Source of the DNA: Streptomyces geranii | GTDB taxonomy: Bacteria; Actinomycetota; Actinomycetes; Streptomycetales; Streptomycetaceae | Direction: 5' to 3' | Assembly: GCF_002954775.1 (NCBI RefSeq) | Contig: NZ_PJME01000048.1 | Span: forward strand, 1 to 64,000 | DNA: 64,000 bases | Shown here: positions 23,834 to 32,017 of the stretch, piece by piece | How the letters are laid out: every line of letters begins with the position of its first letter | Position numbering within the stretch: position 1 is the stretch's first letter | The notes under the pieces: generated by a model | The model's input: only the letters and a program-made list of their open reading frames with translations | Told to the model about the DNA's origin: nothing | The model's database searches: none | Made by a program: the position numbers and the translations under genes

Positions 23834-25450
23834 TCACATCCGGAAGACGCCGAACTGGGGGTCGCCCAGTGGCGCGTTGGCGCAGGCGGTGAGCGCAAGT
23901 CCCAGTACCTGACGGGTTTCGAGGGGGTCGATGACGCCGTCGTCCCAGAGGCGGGCCGTCGCGTAGTAGGCGCTGCCCTGGCGCTCGTACTGCGCGCGGA
24001 TCGGGTCCTTGAAGGCCTCCTCCGCCTCCGTCGGCCAGGACTCGCCCCGGCCCTCCAACTGGTCCCGCTTGACGGTCGCGAGGACGGACGCGGCCTGCTC
24101 GCCGCCCATGACCGAGATCTTGGCGCCGGGCCACATCCACAGGAAGCGCGGTGAGTACGCCCGGCCGCACATCGAGTAGTTACCGGCGCCGTACGACCCG
24201 CCGACCACCACCGTCAGCTTCGGCACGCGCGTGCAGGCGACGGCGGTGACCATCTTGGCGCCGTGCTTGGCGATGCCGCCCGCTTCGTACGAACGCCCCA
24301 CCATGAAGCCGGAGATGTTCTGGAGGAACAGCAGCGGGATGCCCCGCTGGTCGCACAGCTCGATGAAGTGGGCGCCCTTCTGGGCGGATTCGGAGAACAG
24401 GATGCCGTTGTTGGCGACGATGCCGACCGGGTGGCCGTGGACGCGCGCGAAGCCGGTGACCAGGGTCTGGCCGAACTCGGCCTTGAACTCCGCGAAACGG
24501 GAGCCGTCGACCACGCGCGCGATGATCTCCCGTACGTCATAGGGGGTGCGGGAGTCGACCGGCACCGCGCCGTACAGCCCCTGGGGGTCGACCTTCGGCT
24601 CGACGGACTGCCGGACGTCCCAGGGGAGTGCCCCGCGCGCGGGGAGGGTCGCGGCGATGTTCCGGACGATCCTCAGCGCGTGCGCGTCGTCCTCGGCGAG
24701 ATGGTCCGTGACGCCCGACACGCGCGCGTGGACGTCGCCTCCGCCCAGTTCCTCGGCCGTCACGACCTCGCCCGTGGCCGCCTTCACCAGCGGGGGACCG
24801 CCCAGGAAGATGGTCCCCTGGTTGCGGACGATCACGGCCTCGTCGCTCATCGCCGGGACGTACGCCCCACCGGCCGTGCAGGAACCCAGCACGGCCGCGA
24901 TCTGCGGGATGCCGGCGCCGGACATCCGGGCCTGGTTGAAGAAGATCCGCCCGAAGTGGTCACGGTCGGGGAAGACCTCGTCCTGCATGGGCAGGAAGGC
25001 GCCCCCGGAGTCCACCAGGTAGATGCAGGGAAGCCGGTTGTCGAGGGCGACCTCCTGGGCCCGCAGATGCTTCTTGACGGTCATCGGGTAGTACGTGCCG
25101 CCCTTGACCGTGGCGTCGTTGGCGACGATCACGCACTCGCGCCCGCTGACCCGCCCGATCCCGGCGATCACCCCGGCCGCCGGTGCCTGCCCCTCGTACA
25201 GCCCGTCGGCGGCCAGCGGGGCCAGCTCCAGGAAGGGCGAGCCGGGGTCGAGGAGGCCGTCGATCCGGTCCCGCGGAAGCAGCTTCCCGCGCGCGGTGTG
25301 CCGCGCCCTGGCCTTCTCGCCGCCGCCCAGCCGGGCCACGGCCAGCTTGCCGTGCAGTTCCTCGACCAGCGCGCGGTGAGCCGCCTCGTTGGCCTTCCAG
25401 GCCTCCGACGCGGGGTCCGCCGCGCTGTGCAGCTCCGGTGCCTCCTGCAT
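23834..25450 (-). CDS. acyl-CoA carboxylase carboxyltransferase (methylcrotonyl type)
   Basis: This beta subunit transfers CO2 from biotin to an acyl-CoA, most likely 3-methylcrotonyl-CoA. The 538-aa protein contains the two crotonase-like halves of carboxyltransferases: VIVANDATVKGGTYYPMTVKKHLRAQE and IYLVDSGGAFLPMQDEVFPD in the N half, and GILFSESAQKGAHFIELC and GGSYGAGNYSMCGRAYSPRF in the C half. These motifs are those of methylcrotonyl-CoA carboxylase rather than propionyl-CoA carboxylase. It is the first gene of the operon; two operator palindromes lie 47-89 bp upstream. The spacer to the alpha subunit is 62 bp. Confidence 0.92.
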   Translation of the reverse strand: MQEAPELHSAADPASEAWKANEAAHRALVEELHGKLAVARLGGGEKARARHTARGKLLPRDRIDGLLDPGSPFLELAPLAADGLYEGQAPAAGVIAGIGRVSGRECVIVANDATVKGGTYYPMTVKKHLRAQEVALDNRLPCIYLVDSGGAFLPMQDEVFPDRDHFGRIFFNQARMSGAGIPQIAAVLGSCTAGGAYVPAMSDEAVIVRNQGTIFLGGPPLVKAATGEVVTAEELGGGDVHARVSGVTDHLAEDDAHALRIVRNIAATLPARGALPWDVRQSVEPKVDPQGLYGAVPVDSRTPYDVREIIARVVDGSRFAEFKAEFGQTLVTGFARVHGHPVGIVANNGILFSESAQKGAHFIELCDQRGIPLLFLQNISGFMVGRSYEAGGIAKHGAKMVTAVACTRVPKLTVVVGGSYGAGNYSMCGRAYSPRFLWMWPGAKISVMGGEQAASVLATVKRDQLEGRGESWPTEAEEAFKDPIRAQYERQGSAYYATARLWDDGVIDPLETRQVLGLALTACANAPLGDPQFGVFRM

Positions 25451-25496
25451 CCTGCGGTCCCCTCACCCAGTGGTCGGAAAGCCAATGACGGAAAAG

Positions 25497-25539
25497 TTAA
25501 TGAGCGTTAACCTGTTTCCCTCAGGTTAACGACCGCTAA
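25497..25539. promoter_or_regulatory. two TetR operator palindromes between carboxylase and regulator
   Basis: TTAATGAGCGTTAA (25497-25510) and TTAACGACCGCTAA (25526-25539) are 14-bp near-palindromes that agree at most positions and are 15 bp apart. They lie in the 112-bp gap between the divergent carboxyltransferase and tetR genes. They are well placed for auto-repression and operon repression by the TetR protein. Confidence 0.8.
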
Positions 25540-25562
25540 CGTCCCTGTCTAGAATCAATCGC

Positions 25563-26171
25563 ATGGCCACCAGAACCGACGCCCCGACCCGCCGCGAGCA
25601 GATCCTCAAGGAGGCCGCGCGGCTCTTCGCCGAGCGCGGTTTCCACGGCGTGGGTGTGGACGAGATAGGGGCGGCGGTCGGCATCAGCGGCCCCGGCCTC
25701 TACCGCCACTTCCCGGGCAAGGACGCGATGCTCGCCGAGCTGCTGGTGGGCATCAGCGGCCAGCTCCTGACCGGCGGCAAGCGGCGGGTCGCGGAGGCCG
25801 ACGGGGATCCCGGGGCGCTCCTCGACTCCCTCATCGAGGGCCACATCGACTTCGCCCTGGACGACCGCCCCCTGATCACCCTCCACGACCGCGAACTGGA
25901 CCGCCTGCGCGACAGCGACCGCAAGCTGGTGCGCCAGCTCCAGCGGCAGTACGTCGAGCTGTGGGTGGAGGTGGTCCGCGAGGTCTACCCGGAGCTGACC
26001 GAACCGACCGCCCGCTCGGCCGTCCACTCGGTCTTCGGCCTCCTGAACTCGACCCCGCACCTGGGCCGCCCCGGCTCGCTCCCGGGTCGGGGCACCACGG
26101 CCGCGCTGCTCCACCGGATGGCCAGGGGGGCGTTCGCGGCGGCGGAAGTGCCGGGCTCGGCGGGGGAGTGA
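25563..26171 (+). CDS. TetR family regulator of the leucine-degradation operon
   Basis: This 202-aa DNA-binding repressor has a TetR N-terminal HTH (about 12-58, with VDEIGAAVGISGPGLYRHFPGKDAML) and a helical ligand domain. It is divergent from the carboxylase/HMG-CoA lyase operon, with two shared palindromes between them, so it is probably the local repressor. An acyl-CoA intermediate is the likely inducer. A second acyl-CoA dehydrogenase gene follows 99 bp downstream in the same direction. The specific target assignment is inference from position. Confidence 0.88.
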   Translation: MATRTDAPTRREQILKEAARLFAERGFHGVGVDEIGAAVGISGPGLYRHFPGKDAMLAELLVGISGQLLTGGKRRVAEADGDPGALLDSLIEGHIDFALDDRPLITLHDRELDRLRDSDRKLVRQLQRQYVELWVEVVREVYPELTEPTARSAVHSVFGLLNSTPHLGRPGSLPGRGTTAALLHRMARGAFAAAEVPGSAGE

Positions 26172-26228
26172 TGAGCGTTACGGCCCAACTCCTCTGGACG
26201 GGGCTTCGTACTCGCCGGTACGGTTGGT

Positions 26229-26244
26229 CTGAGCAAGCGCTTAG
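26229..26244 (+). promoter_or_regulatory. possible operator before second acyl-CoA dehydrogenase
   Basis: CTGAGCAAGCGCTTAG has a palindromic AAGCGCTT core 29 bp before the dehydrogenase start. It resembles operators of TetR-type lipid regulators such as KstR2, but the match is partial. A fragment ATGAGCGTTA at 26171-26180 also resembles the upstream TetR operator. Confidence 0.35.
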
Positions 26245-26270
26245 GTAAGTCGAGTCGAGGAGGCGGCCAG

Positions 26271-27428
26271 GTGCGCCGTACGGTGTTCAACGAGGATCAC
26301 GAGGCGTTCCGGGAGACCCTTCGCGCCTTCATCGAGGCCGAGGTCGTGCCCGTCTACGACGAGTGGTTCGCCGCCGGCCAGGCGCCGCGCGACTTCTACT
26401 ACAAGCTCGCCGAGCTGGGCGTCTTCGGCATCCGCGTCGACGAGGAGTACGGCGGCGCCGGCATCGACTCGTACAAGTTCGAGGCCGTGCTCTACGAGGA
26501 GACCGCGCGCGCGGGTGTGTCCTTCGGCGGCTCGGGCGTGCACGTGCTGCTCGGTCTGCCGTACATCAAGCTGCTCGCCACCGACGAGCAGAAGAAGCGC
26601 TTCCTGCCGAAGTTCGTCTCCGGTGAGGAGATGTGGGCGATCGCGATGACCGAGCCGGGCACCGGCTCCGACCTCGCGGGCATGAAGAGCACCGCCAAGC
26701 TCTCCGAGGACGGCACGCACTACGTCCTCAACGGCTCCAAGACCTTCATCACCGGCGGTGTGCACGCCGACCGCATGATCGTCTGCGCCCGCACCGACGC
26801 GCCCAGCGCCGAGGACCGCCGCCACGGCATCTCGCTCTTCGTCGTCGACACCAAGGCCGAGGGCTACTCGGTCGGCCGCAAGCTCGACAAGCTCGGCCTG
26901 AAGACCTCCGACACCGCCGAGCTGGCGTTCGTCGACGTCAAGGTGCCCGTCGAGGACCTCCTCGGCGAGGAGAACAAGGGCTTCTACTACCTCGGCCACA
27001 ACCTCGCCTCCGAGCGCTGGGGCATCGCCTACGGCGCGTACGCGCAGGCCAAGGCCGCCGTCCGGTTCGCCACGCAGTACGTGCGGGAGCGCGTCGTCTT
27101 CGGCAAGCCGGTCGCGCACTTCCAGAACACCAAGTTCGAGCTGGCCGCCTGCCAGGCCGAGGTGGACGCCGCCGAGGCTGTCGCCGACCGCGCGACCGAG
27201 GCCCTGGACCTGGGCGAGCTGACCCCGGCCGAGGCCGCCAGCGCCAAGCTGTTCTGCACCGAGGTCGCGCACCGCGTCATCGACCGCTGCCTCCAGCTGC
27301 ACGGCGGCTACGGCTTCATGAACGAGTACCCGATCGCCCGCCTGTACGCGGACAACCGCGTCAACCGCATCTACGGCGGCACCAGCGAGATCATGAAGTC
27401 GATCATCGCGAAGGACATGGGCCTGTAA
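26271..27428 (+). CDS. acyl-CoA dehydrogenase
   Basis: This 385-aa FAD enzyme catalyses alpha,beta-dehydrogenation of an acyl-CoA of unknown chain type. Family motifs are WAIAMTEPGTGSDLAGMKSTA, LQLHGGYGFMNEYPIARLYADN and IYGGTSEIMKSIIAKDMGL. The sequence differs clearly from the isovaleryl-type enzyme in the neighbouring operon, so the two are not redundant copies. The GTG start has GAGGAGG 9 nt upstream. It shares orientation with tetR and the thioesterase gene and may be read from its own promoter behind the possible operator at 26229. Confidence 0.93.
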   Translation: MRRTVFNEDHEAFRETLRAFIEAEVVPVYDEWFAAGQAPRDFYYKLAELGVFGIRVDEEYGGAGIDSYKFEAVLYEETARAGVSFGGSGVHVLLGLPYIKLLATDEQKKRFLPKFVSGEEMWAIAMTEPGTGSDLAGMKSTAKLSEDGTHYVLNGSKTFITGGVHADRMIVCARTDAPSAEDRRHGISLFVVDTKAEGYSVGRKLDKLGLKTSDTAELAFVDVKVPVEDLLGEENKGFYYLGHNLASERWGIAYGAYAQAKAAVRFATQYVRERVVFGKPVAHFQNTKFELAACQAEVDAAEAVADRATEALDLGELTPAEAASAKLFCTEVAHRVIDRCLQLHGGYGFMNEYPIARLYADNRVNRIYGGTSEIMKSIIAKDMGL

Positions 27429-27502
27429 GTACGACGATCATGGGCCTGTAAGGACACGGATCCGTAAGGCTCCCGCAATTACCGGCACGTAGAAATGACT
27501 GC

Positions 27503-28384
27503 ATGAGTCAGGCACTTCAGTCCCTCCTCGATCTGCTCGACCTTGAGCAGATCGAGGAGAACATCTTCCGCGGCCGGTCCCGGCCCGCCATCGTCCCGCG
27601 CGTCTTCGGCGGGCAGGTGGCGGCCCAGGCGCTCGTCGCCGCCGGGCGTACGGTCCCGCAGGACCGCCCCGCGCACTCGCTCCACTCGTACTTCCTGCGC
27701 CCCGGCGACCCCGGTGTGCCGATCGTCTACACCGTGGACCGCATCCGCGACGGCCGCTCCTTCACCACCCGCCGCGTCGTCGCCGTCCAGCACGGGCAGC
27801 CGATCTTCCACCTCTCCGCGAGCTTCCAGCGGCACGAGGAGGGCCTCGACCACCAGGCCCCGATGCCCGCCGCCCCCGACCCGGCGACCCTCCCCACGGC
27901 CGAGGAACAGCTTCCCCGGTACGCCCATCTGGCCCCGGCGGTCGTCGAGAAGTTCCTGGAGTCCCGCGAGGCCGTCGACATCCGCTACGTCGACGACCCG
28001 CCCTACGGCAGGTTCGGCGAACCCCGTGAACCGCGTTCACAGGTCTGGTTCCGGACGAACGGCAAGCTGGGCGGATCAGTGGACGAACCACTGCTCCACG
28101 TCTGCCTCGCCACCTACGTCTCCGACTACACGCTGCTGGACTCGATCCTGCTGGCCCACGGCCGGGGCGGCTGGGCGGTCAACGACGTCGTCGGCGCCTC
28201 CCTGGACCACGCGATGTGGTTCCACCGCCCGTTCCGCGCCGACGAATGGCTGCTGTACGACCAGGAGTCGCCGTCGGCGTCCGGCGGCCGGGGTCTCGGC
28301 CAGGGCCGTATCTACACGCAGGACGGACAGCTGGCCATCACGGTCATCCAGGAGGGCGTGATCCGGGTCCCACGCACCTCCTGA
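27503..28384 (+). CDS. tesB: acyl-CoA thioesterase II
   Basis: This enzyme hydrolyses medium- and long-chain acyl-CoAs to free fatty acids and CoA. The 293-aa length and double-hotdog layout are typical of TesB. Catalytic-region motifs are seen: SLDHAMWFHRPF (catalytic Asp), SGGRGLGQGRIY and VIQEGVIR (Gln). The N-terminal hotdog begins with FRGRSRPAIVPRVFGGQVAAQAL. It follows the acyl-CoA dehydrogenase by 74 bp in the same direction, suggesting control of acyl-CoA levels. Confidence 0.93.
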   Translation: MSQALQSLLDLLDLEQIEENIFRGRSRPAIVPRVFGGQVAAQALVAAGRTVPQDRPAHSLHSYFLRPGDPGVPIVYTVDRIRDGRSFTTRRVVAVQHGQPIFHLSASFQRHEEGLDHQAPMPAAPDPATLPTAEEQLPRYAHLAPAVVEKFLESREAVDIRYVDDPPYGRFGEPREPRSQVWFRTNGKLGGSVDEPLLHVCLATYVSDYTLLDSILLAHGRGGWAVNDVVGASLDHAMWFHRPFRADEWLLYDQESPSASGGRGLGQGRIYTQDGQLAITVIQEGVIRVPRTS

Positions 28385-28415
28385 CCAGCGGTTTCTACGG
28401 CTGCTCCGGCTCGCC

Positions 28416-29255
28416 TCAGCTGTCTTCGTCCTCGCCGTCCTCTTCGCTGTCCTCGTCTTCGAGCAGCCCGGCCTCGGACAGCAGGAACGCCGTCAGAGGG
28501 TCGTAGAAGCGCGGGCTCGTCACATGGTCGTCGAGCGGGACCGCCACCTGGAGGGTGCCCTCCGACTCGGCCAGGAACAGCGCGGGGTCGTTGCAGTCGG
28601 CGTACCCGACGGAGTCGATGCCGTGCTGTCCCGCGTACCCCGCCCAGCCGTGGTCGGCGACGACCAGGTCGGGCAGCGGGCGGCCCTCGCGCTCAAGTCC
28701 CGTCAGGATCGCGCGCATCGGCTCGCCGGAGTGGGTGTGCCACAGCGTGGCCCCGTGCTCAAGCACCGCGACGCCCGCGAACTGGAAGACGTACCCCTCG
28801 TCCGTCGTCAGACCGTCCGGGATGACCACGATCTCGCAGCCGGCGGCCCGCAGCGCGTCGGCCGTGGCGCGGTGCACGTCGAGGAGGCCGCCCGGGTGGC
28901 CGGTGGCGAAGAGGACCCGCTGCCGGCCGTCGGCCGCCTTGCGCAGCCGGGCCGCCAGCCGCTCCAGCGCGGCGACCGTCAGCTCGGGGTCGATGGTGTC
29001 CTGGCCGTACCGGTGTTCGGGATCGTCGTTCACCCCGGCCCGCTCGGCCATCACCGCGAGCACGTCCTGCTCGTCGGTCCAGCGGTCGCCCAGCTCCAGC
29101 CCGAGCCAGTAGTGCCGTTCGCCGTTCGCCAGCTTGCGGTAGTGGGAGAGGTTGTTCTCGCGGGGCGTGGCGACATCACCCGCGATGCGGGTTTTCACAA
29201 GGTGATCGACAAGCTCGGCGCGGCTGGGAGTCCCGGGTATCGGCATGCCTCCCAT
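28416..29255 (-). CDS. phosphatase-like conserved protein
   Basis: This protein of about 279 aa belongs to a family often annotated simply as phosphatase in Streptomyces. I do not recognise a defined catalytic motif. Distinct segments are RENNLSHYRKLANGERHYWLG, LFATGHPGGLLDVHRATADAL and LVVADHGWAGYAGQHGID. The His and Asp residues in the last two could bind metal or phosphate, but this is only a guess. The C-terminus is very acidic (EDEDSEEDGEDEDS). The start is uncertain: ATG at 29255 or 29246, the latter with GGGAGG only 1 nt away. It converges on tesB. Confidence 0.65.
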   Translation of the reverse strand: MGGMPIPGTPSRAELVDHLVKTRIAGDVATPRENNLSHYRKLANGERHYWLGLELGDRWTDEQDVLAVMAERAGVNDDPEHRYGQDTIDPELTVAALERLAARLRKAADGRQRVLFATGHPGGLLDVHRATADALRAAGCEIVVIPDGLTTDEGYVFQFAGVAVLEHGATLWHTHSGEPMRAILTGLEREGRPLPDLVVADHGWAGYAGQHGIDSVGYADCNDPALFLAESEGTLQVAVPLDDHVTSPRFYDPLTAFLLSEAGLLEDEDSEEDGEDEDS

Positions 29256-29365
29256 TGTGAGGCAGACAACAGCCCGAGTGCCCGGCGTCCCGGTCGCTGG
29301 GACGCAGGTCACGCGACCTCACCCGCGGGTCGGTAGTCCCTCGGTGCTACTCCCTCCGTAGTCCC

Positions 29366-30871
29366 TCAGTACTGCTTCAGCGCGAACCACAACTCCATCC
29401 GTACGTCGGGGTCGTCGAGGTCCGTGCCGAGCAGGGCCGTGCAGCGCGCGATCCGCTGCCGGACGGTGTTGCGGTGCACGGCCAGCGCGACCGCCGTGCG
29501 GTCCCAACTCCCGTGCAGGGAGAGCCAGCTGCGCAACGTCTCGACCAGCGCCGGGGTCGCGGCGATCGGCGCGAGGAGGGTACGGGCGTGGGCGGCGGCG
29601 TCCGCCTCGGGGACCAGGTCGGAGAGCGCGGCCCGCTCGCCGTGGCGGACGAGGGGCGTACGGGTCGCGCGGGCCCGGGCGAGCGCACGGGCCGCCTGGG
29701 TGTCGGCGGACGGCCACTCGCGAGGACCGGCGGGGGCACTCACCCCGTACGTCCAGCCGGGCTGCGGGGCGACCTCCCGATCGGCGGGCAGCAGGACCCG
29801 TACGACATCCCCGTCGATGTCGACGAGCGGCGAGCCGAGGGCCGTGCCGAGCGCCGAGGCCGCCACCGGATCGGGGGCCGGGGCCGCCTCGGACCGCGCG
29901 TGTACGACGGTCCAGCGCTCGCCCCCGTCCAGCAGGGGCGCCACCGTCTCGGGGGCGGCGCCCAGCAGCAGTCGTACGAGGGCCGAGGAGCGGGCGGCGC
30001 CGGTGCCGCTCTGGTGTTCGCCGGTGAGGAGGGCGAGGAGGACGGCGGCCACGGAGGCGATCGTATGGTCGCCGGACGTACGTTCGGGAGTCGCGACGGC
30101 GAGTGTGAAGCCCTGGCCGGTGCCGAGGGCGTAGGCGGCGAGGTGGGTACCGGCGGTGGGGTCGGTGTCCGTGGCGGAGGCGGGGCCACGGGCGGGCCGG
30201 ACCACGGCCGCGAGCCGCGCCAGTGCCTGTGCCTGTGCCTGTCCTTGTGCGTCGGCCCTTTCCCCGCGTCCCGCCGAGGCGATCTCGGTGCCGTCCGGGC
30301 CGTACAACACCGCCCGGCCGCCCACCCGTTGGGCGAGCTGGCGCAGTACGGAGGGCACCGGGTCCGGGCGGGACGCGGCGGCGGCCAGGCTCTGCTGGGC
30401 CTCCGTGACCCGGCGGAGTTCGGCGAGCCGGGCCTGGGCCATCAGCTGCCAGACCGCGCGGGCCACGCCCGAGAAGGTCGTCCGGGGCGGCACCTCGACG
30501 AGCGGCAGCTCGTACGCGTCGCAGGCCTCGACCAGCGCCCGGGGCACGCTGTCGTGCACCGGCGCCACCCCGAAGCCGAGCGCGGCACCGCCCGCCTCGA
30601 CGATCCGGGAGACGTAGTCGTCGAAGTACGTCCCCGAGCCTGCCGCCTCCGCGATGTGCACCCCGGCCGTCAGCAGCAGTTCACCGCCGAGCAGATACGG
30701 GTACGGGTCGGCCATCTCCGAGGTGTGCGCCCAGTGGATCGCGGGGTCGGGGGCGGTCGGCCCGGCGATCTGGCGCAGGGCGAGGTCCTCGCGGGCGAGG
30801 AGGGCGGAGAGGGGGATGGGGGGAGTGGGCGGTACCGGGGCGGGTACGGAGGGGTCCGGCACAGTGGACAT
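29366..30871 (-). CDS. PucR family transcriptional regulator
   Basis: This 501-aa cytoplasmic regulator has the PucR layout. An N-terminal ligand domain (about 20-150, with ALRQIAGPTAPDPAIHWAHT) is followed by a GGDEF-like middle region. A C-terminal HTH_30 domain (about 440-500) carries GSWDRTAVALAVHRNTVRQR. The true start is the ATG at 30871; the reading frame stays open through the antisense side of speB but that part is not protein-like. It is divergent from speB, with an inverted repeat in the 129-bp gap, so it probably controls guanidino-compound catabolism. PucR family members sense purine or amino-acid catabolites. Confidence 0.88.
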   Translation of the reverse strand: MSTVPDPSVPAPVPPTPPIPLSALLAREDLALRQIAGPTAPDPAIHWAHTSEMADPYPYLLGGELLLTAGVHIAEAAGSGTYFDDYVSRIVEAGGAALGFGVAPVHDSVPRALVEACDAYELPLVEVPPRTTFSGVARAVWQLMAQARLAELRRVTEAQQSLAAAASRPDPVPSVLRQLAQRVGGRAVLYGPDGTEIASAGRGERADAQGQAQAQALARLAAVVRPARGPASATDTDPTAGTHLAAYALGTGQGFTLAVATPERTSGDHTIASVAAVLLALLTGEHQSGTGAARSSALVRLLLGAAPETVAPLLDGGERWTVVHARSEAAPAPDPVAASALGTALGSPLVDIDGDVVRVLLPADREVAPQPGWTYGVSAPAGPREWPSADTQAARALARARATRTPLVRHGERAALSDLVPEADAAAHARTLLAPIAATPALVETLRSWLSLHGSWDRTAVALAVHRNTVRQRIARCTALLGTDLDDPDVRMELWFALKQY

Positions 30872-30914
30872 GGTGGATGTTCCATCCGTACGAGAGGGTA
30901 TTGGTGGATGAAAC
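30870..30914. promoter_or_regulatory. candidate PucR/speB operator
   Basis: GTTCCATCC (30879-30887) and GGATGAAAC (30906-30914) form an inverted repeat with one mismatch. TGGTGGATG also occurs twice, at 30871-30879 and 30902-30910, 31 bp apart. The elements sit in the PucR-speB divergent region, so they are operator candidates. Confidence 0.4.
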
Positions 30915-31000
30915 GTACACTTTCTGGGTCCGTCCCGGCCACCTAGTCTGGCGGCAGCGGCTCGCCGGCCGTGCCCGGCGCGGAAAGAAGGCGGAACGGA

Positions 31001-32017
31001 ATGACCAGCAGCTACGAGACTCCCCGTGGCCCCGTCGACTCCTCCCGCATCCCGAGGTTCGCGGGCCCCGCGACCTTCGCGCGGCTGCCGCGCCTCGACG
31101 AGGTCGGCGGGCGGGCGGATGTCGCGGTGGTCGGGGTGCCGTTCGACTCCGGGGTCTCCTACCGGCCTGGCGCCCGTTTCGGCGGCAACGCGATCCGTGA
31201 GGCGTCGCGGCTGCTGCGCCCGTACAACCCGGCGCAGGACGCGTCGCCGTTCGCGCTCGCGCAGGTCGCGGACGCCGGGGACATCGCCGCGAACCCGTTC
31301 AACATCAACGAGGCCGTGGAGACGGTGGAGGCGGCGGCCGACGAACTCCTGGGCACCGGCGCGAGGTTGATGACCCTGGGCGGCGACCACACGATCGCGC
31401 TGCCGCTGCTGAGGTCGGTGGCGAAGAAGCACGGTCCGGTGGCGCTGCTCCACTTCGACGCCCATCTCGACACCTGGGACACCTACTTCGGCGCCGAGTA
31501 CACGCACGGGACGCCGTTCCGGCGGGCGGTCGAGGAGGGCATCCTCGACACCTCCGCCCTCTCGCACGTCGGCACGCGCGGCCCGCTCTACGGCAAGCAG
31601 GACCTGGACGACGACGCGAAGATGGGCTTCGGCATCGTGACGTCGGCGGATGTCATGCGGCGCGGGGTGGACGAGGTCGCGGACCAGCTGCGCCAGCGCA
31701 TCGGCGACCGCCCGCTCTACATCTCCATCGACATCGACTGCCTCGACCCGGCGTTCGCACCGGGCACGGGGACGCCGGAGGCGGGCGGGATGACGTCGAG
31801 GGAGCTGCTGGAGATCCTGCGGGGCCTGGCGTCCTGCCACCTGGTCTCGGCGGACGTGGTGGAAGTGGCCCCGGCGTACGATCACGCCGAGATCACGTCG
31901 GTCGCGGCGTCGCACACGGCGTACGAGCTGACGACGATCATGTCCCGCCAGATTGCCCGACAGAACGCACAGGCCCGCGGGGACAAGGGCGAGAACGAGG
32001 ACGGCGTAGCGAAATGA
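31001..32017 (+). CDS. speB: agmatinase/ureohydrolase (SpeB)
   Basis: This Mn-dependent ureohydrolase releases urea from agmatine or a related guanidino compound such as guanidinobutyrate. The 338-aa protein carries the arginase-family metal motifs GGDHTI, HFDAHLDTW and SIDIDCLDPAFAPGTGTPE in order. The ATG at 31001 is preceded by AAGAAGG; an upstream ATG gives an unlikely extension. Its stop overlaps the next ThDP-enzyme start as ATGA. Substrate choice among agmatine, guanidinobutyrate and others cannot be read from the sequence. Confidence 0.93.
   Translation: MTSSYETPRGPVDSSRIPRFAGPATFARLPRLDEVGGRADVAVVGVPFDSGVSYRPGARFGGNAIREASRLLRPYNPAQDASPFALAQVADAGDIAANPFNINEAVETVEAAADELLGTGARLMTLGGDHTIALPLLRSVAKKHGPVALLHFDAHLDTWDTYFGAEYTHGTPFRRAVEEGILDTSALSHVGTRGPLYGKQDLDDDAKMGFGIVTSADVMRRGVDEVADQLRQRIGDRPLYISIDIDCLDPAFAPGTGTPEAGGMTSRELLEILRGLASCHLVSADVVEVAPAYDHAEITSVAASHTAYELTTIMSRQIARQNAQARGDKGENEDGVAK

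Noticed and set aside
23772..24170. A long N-terminal extension of the carboxylase alpha subunit
   Set aside because: It overlaps the end of the beta-subunit gene antisense to nothing meaningful; the extension is Arg/Gly-rich and family members start at FDTVLVANRG.
30872..31915. An N-terminal extension of the PucR regulator running through the speB antisense strand
   Set aside because: The codons there are the complement of speB, the composition is not protein-like, and a good start exists at 30871.
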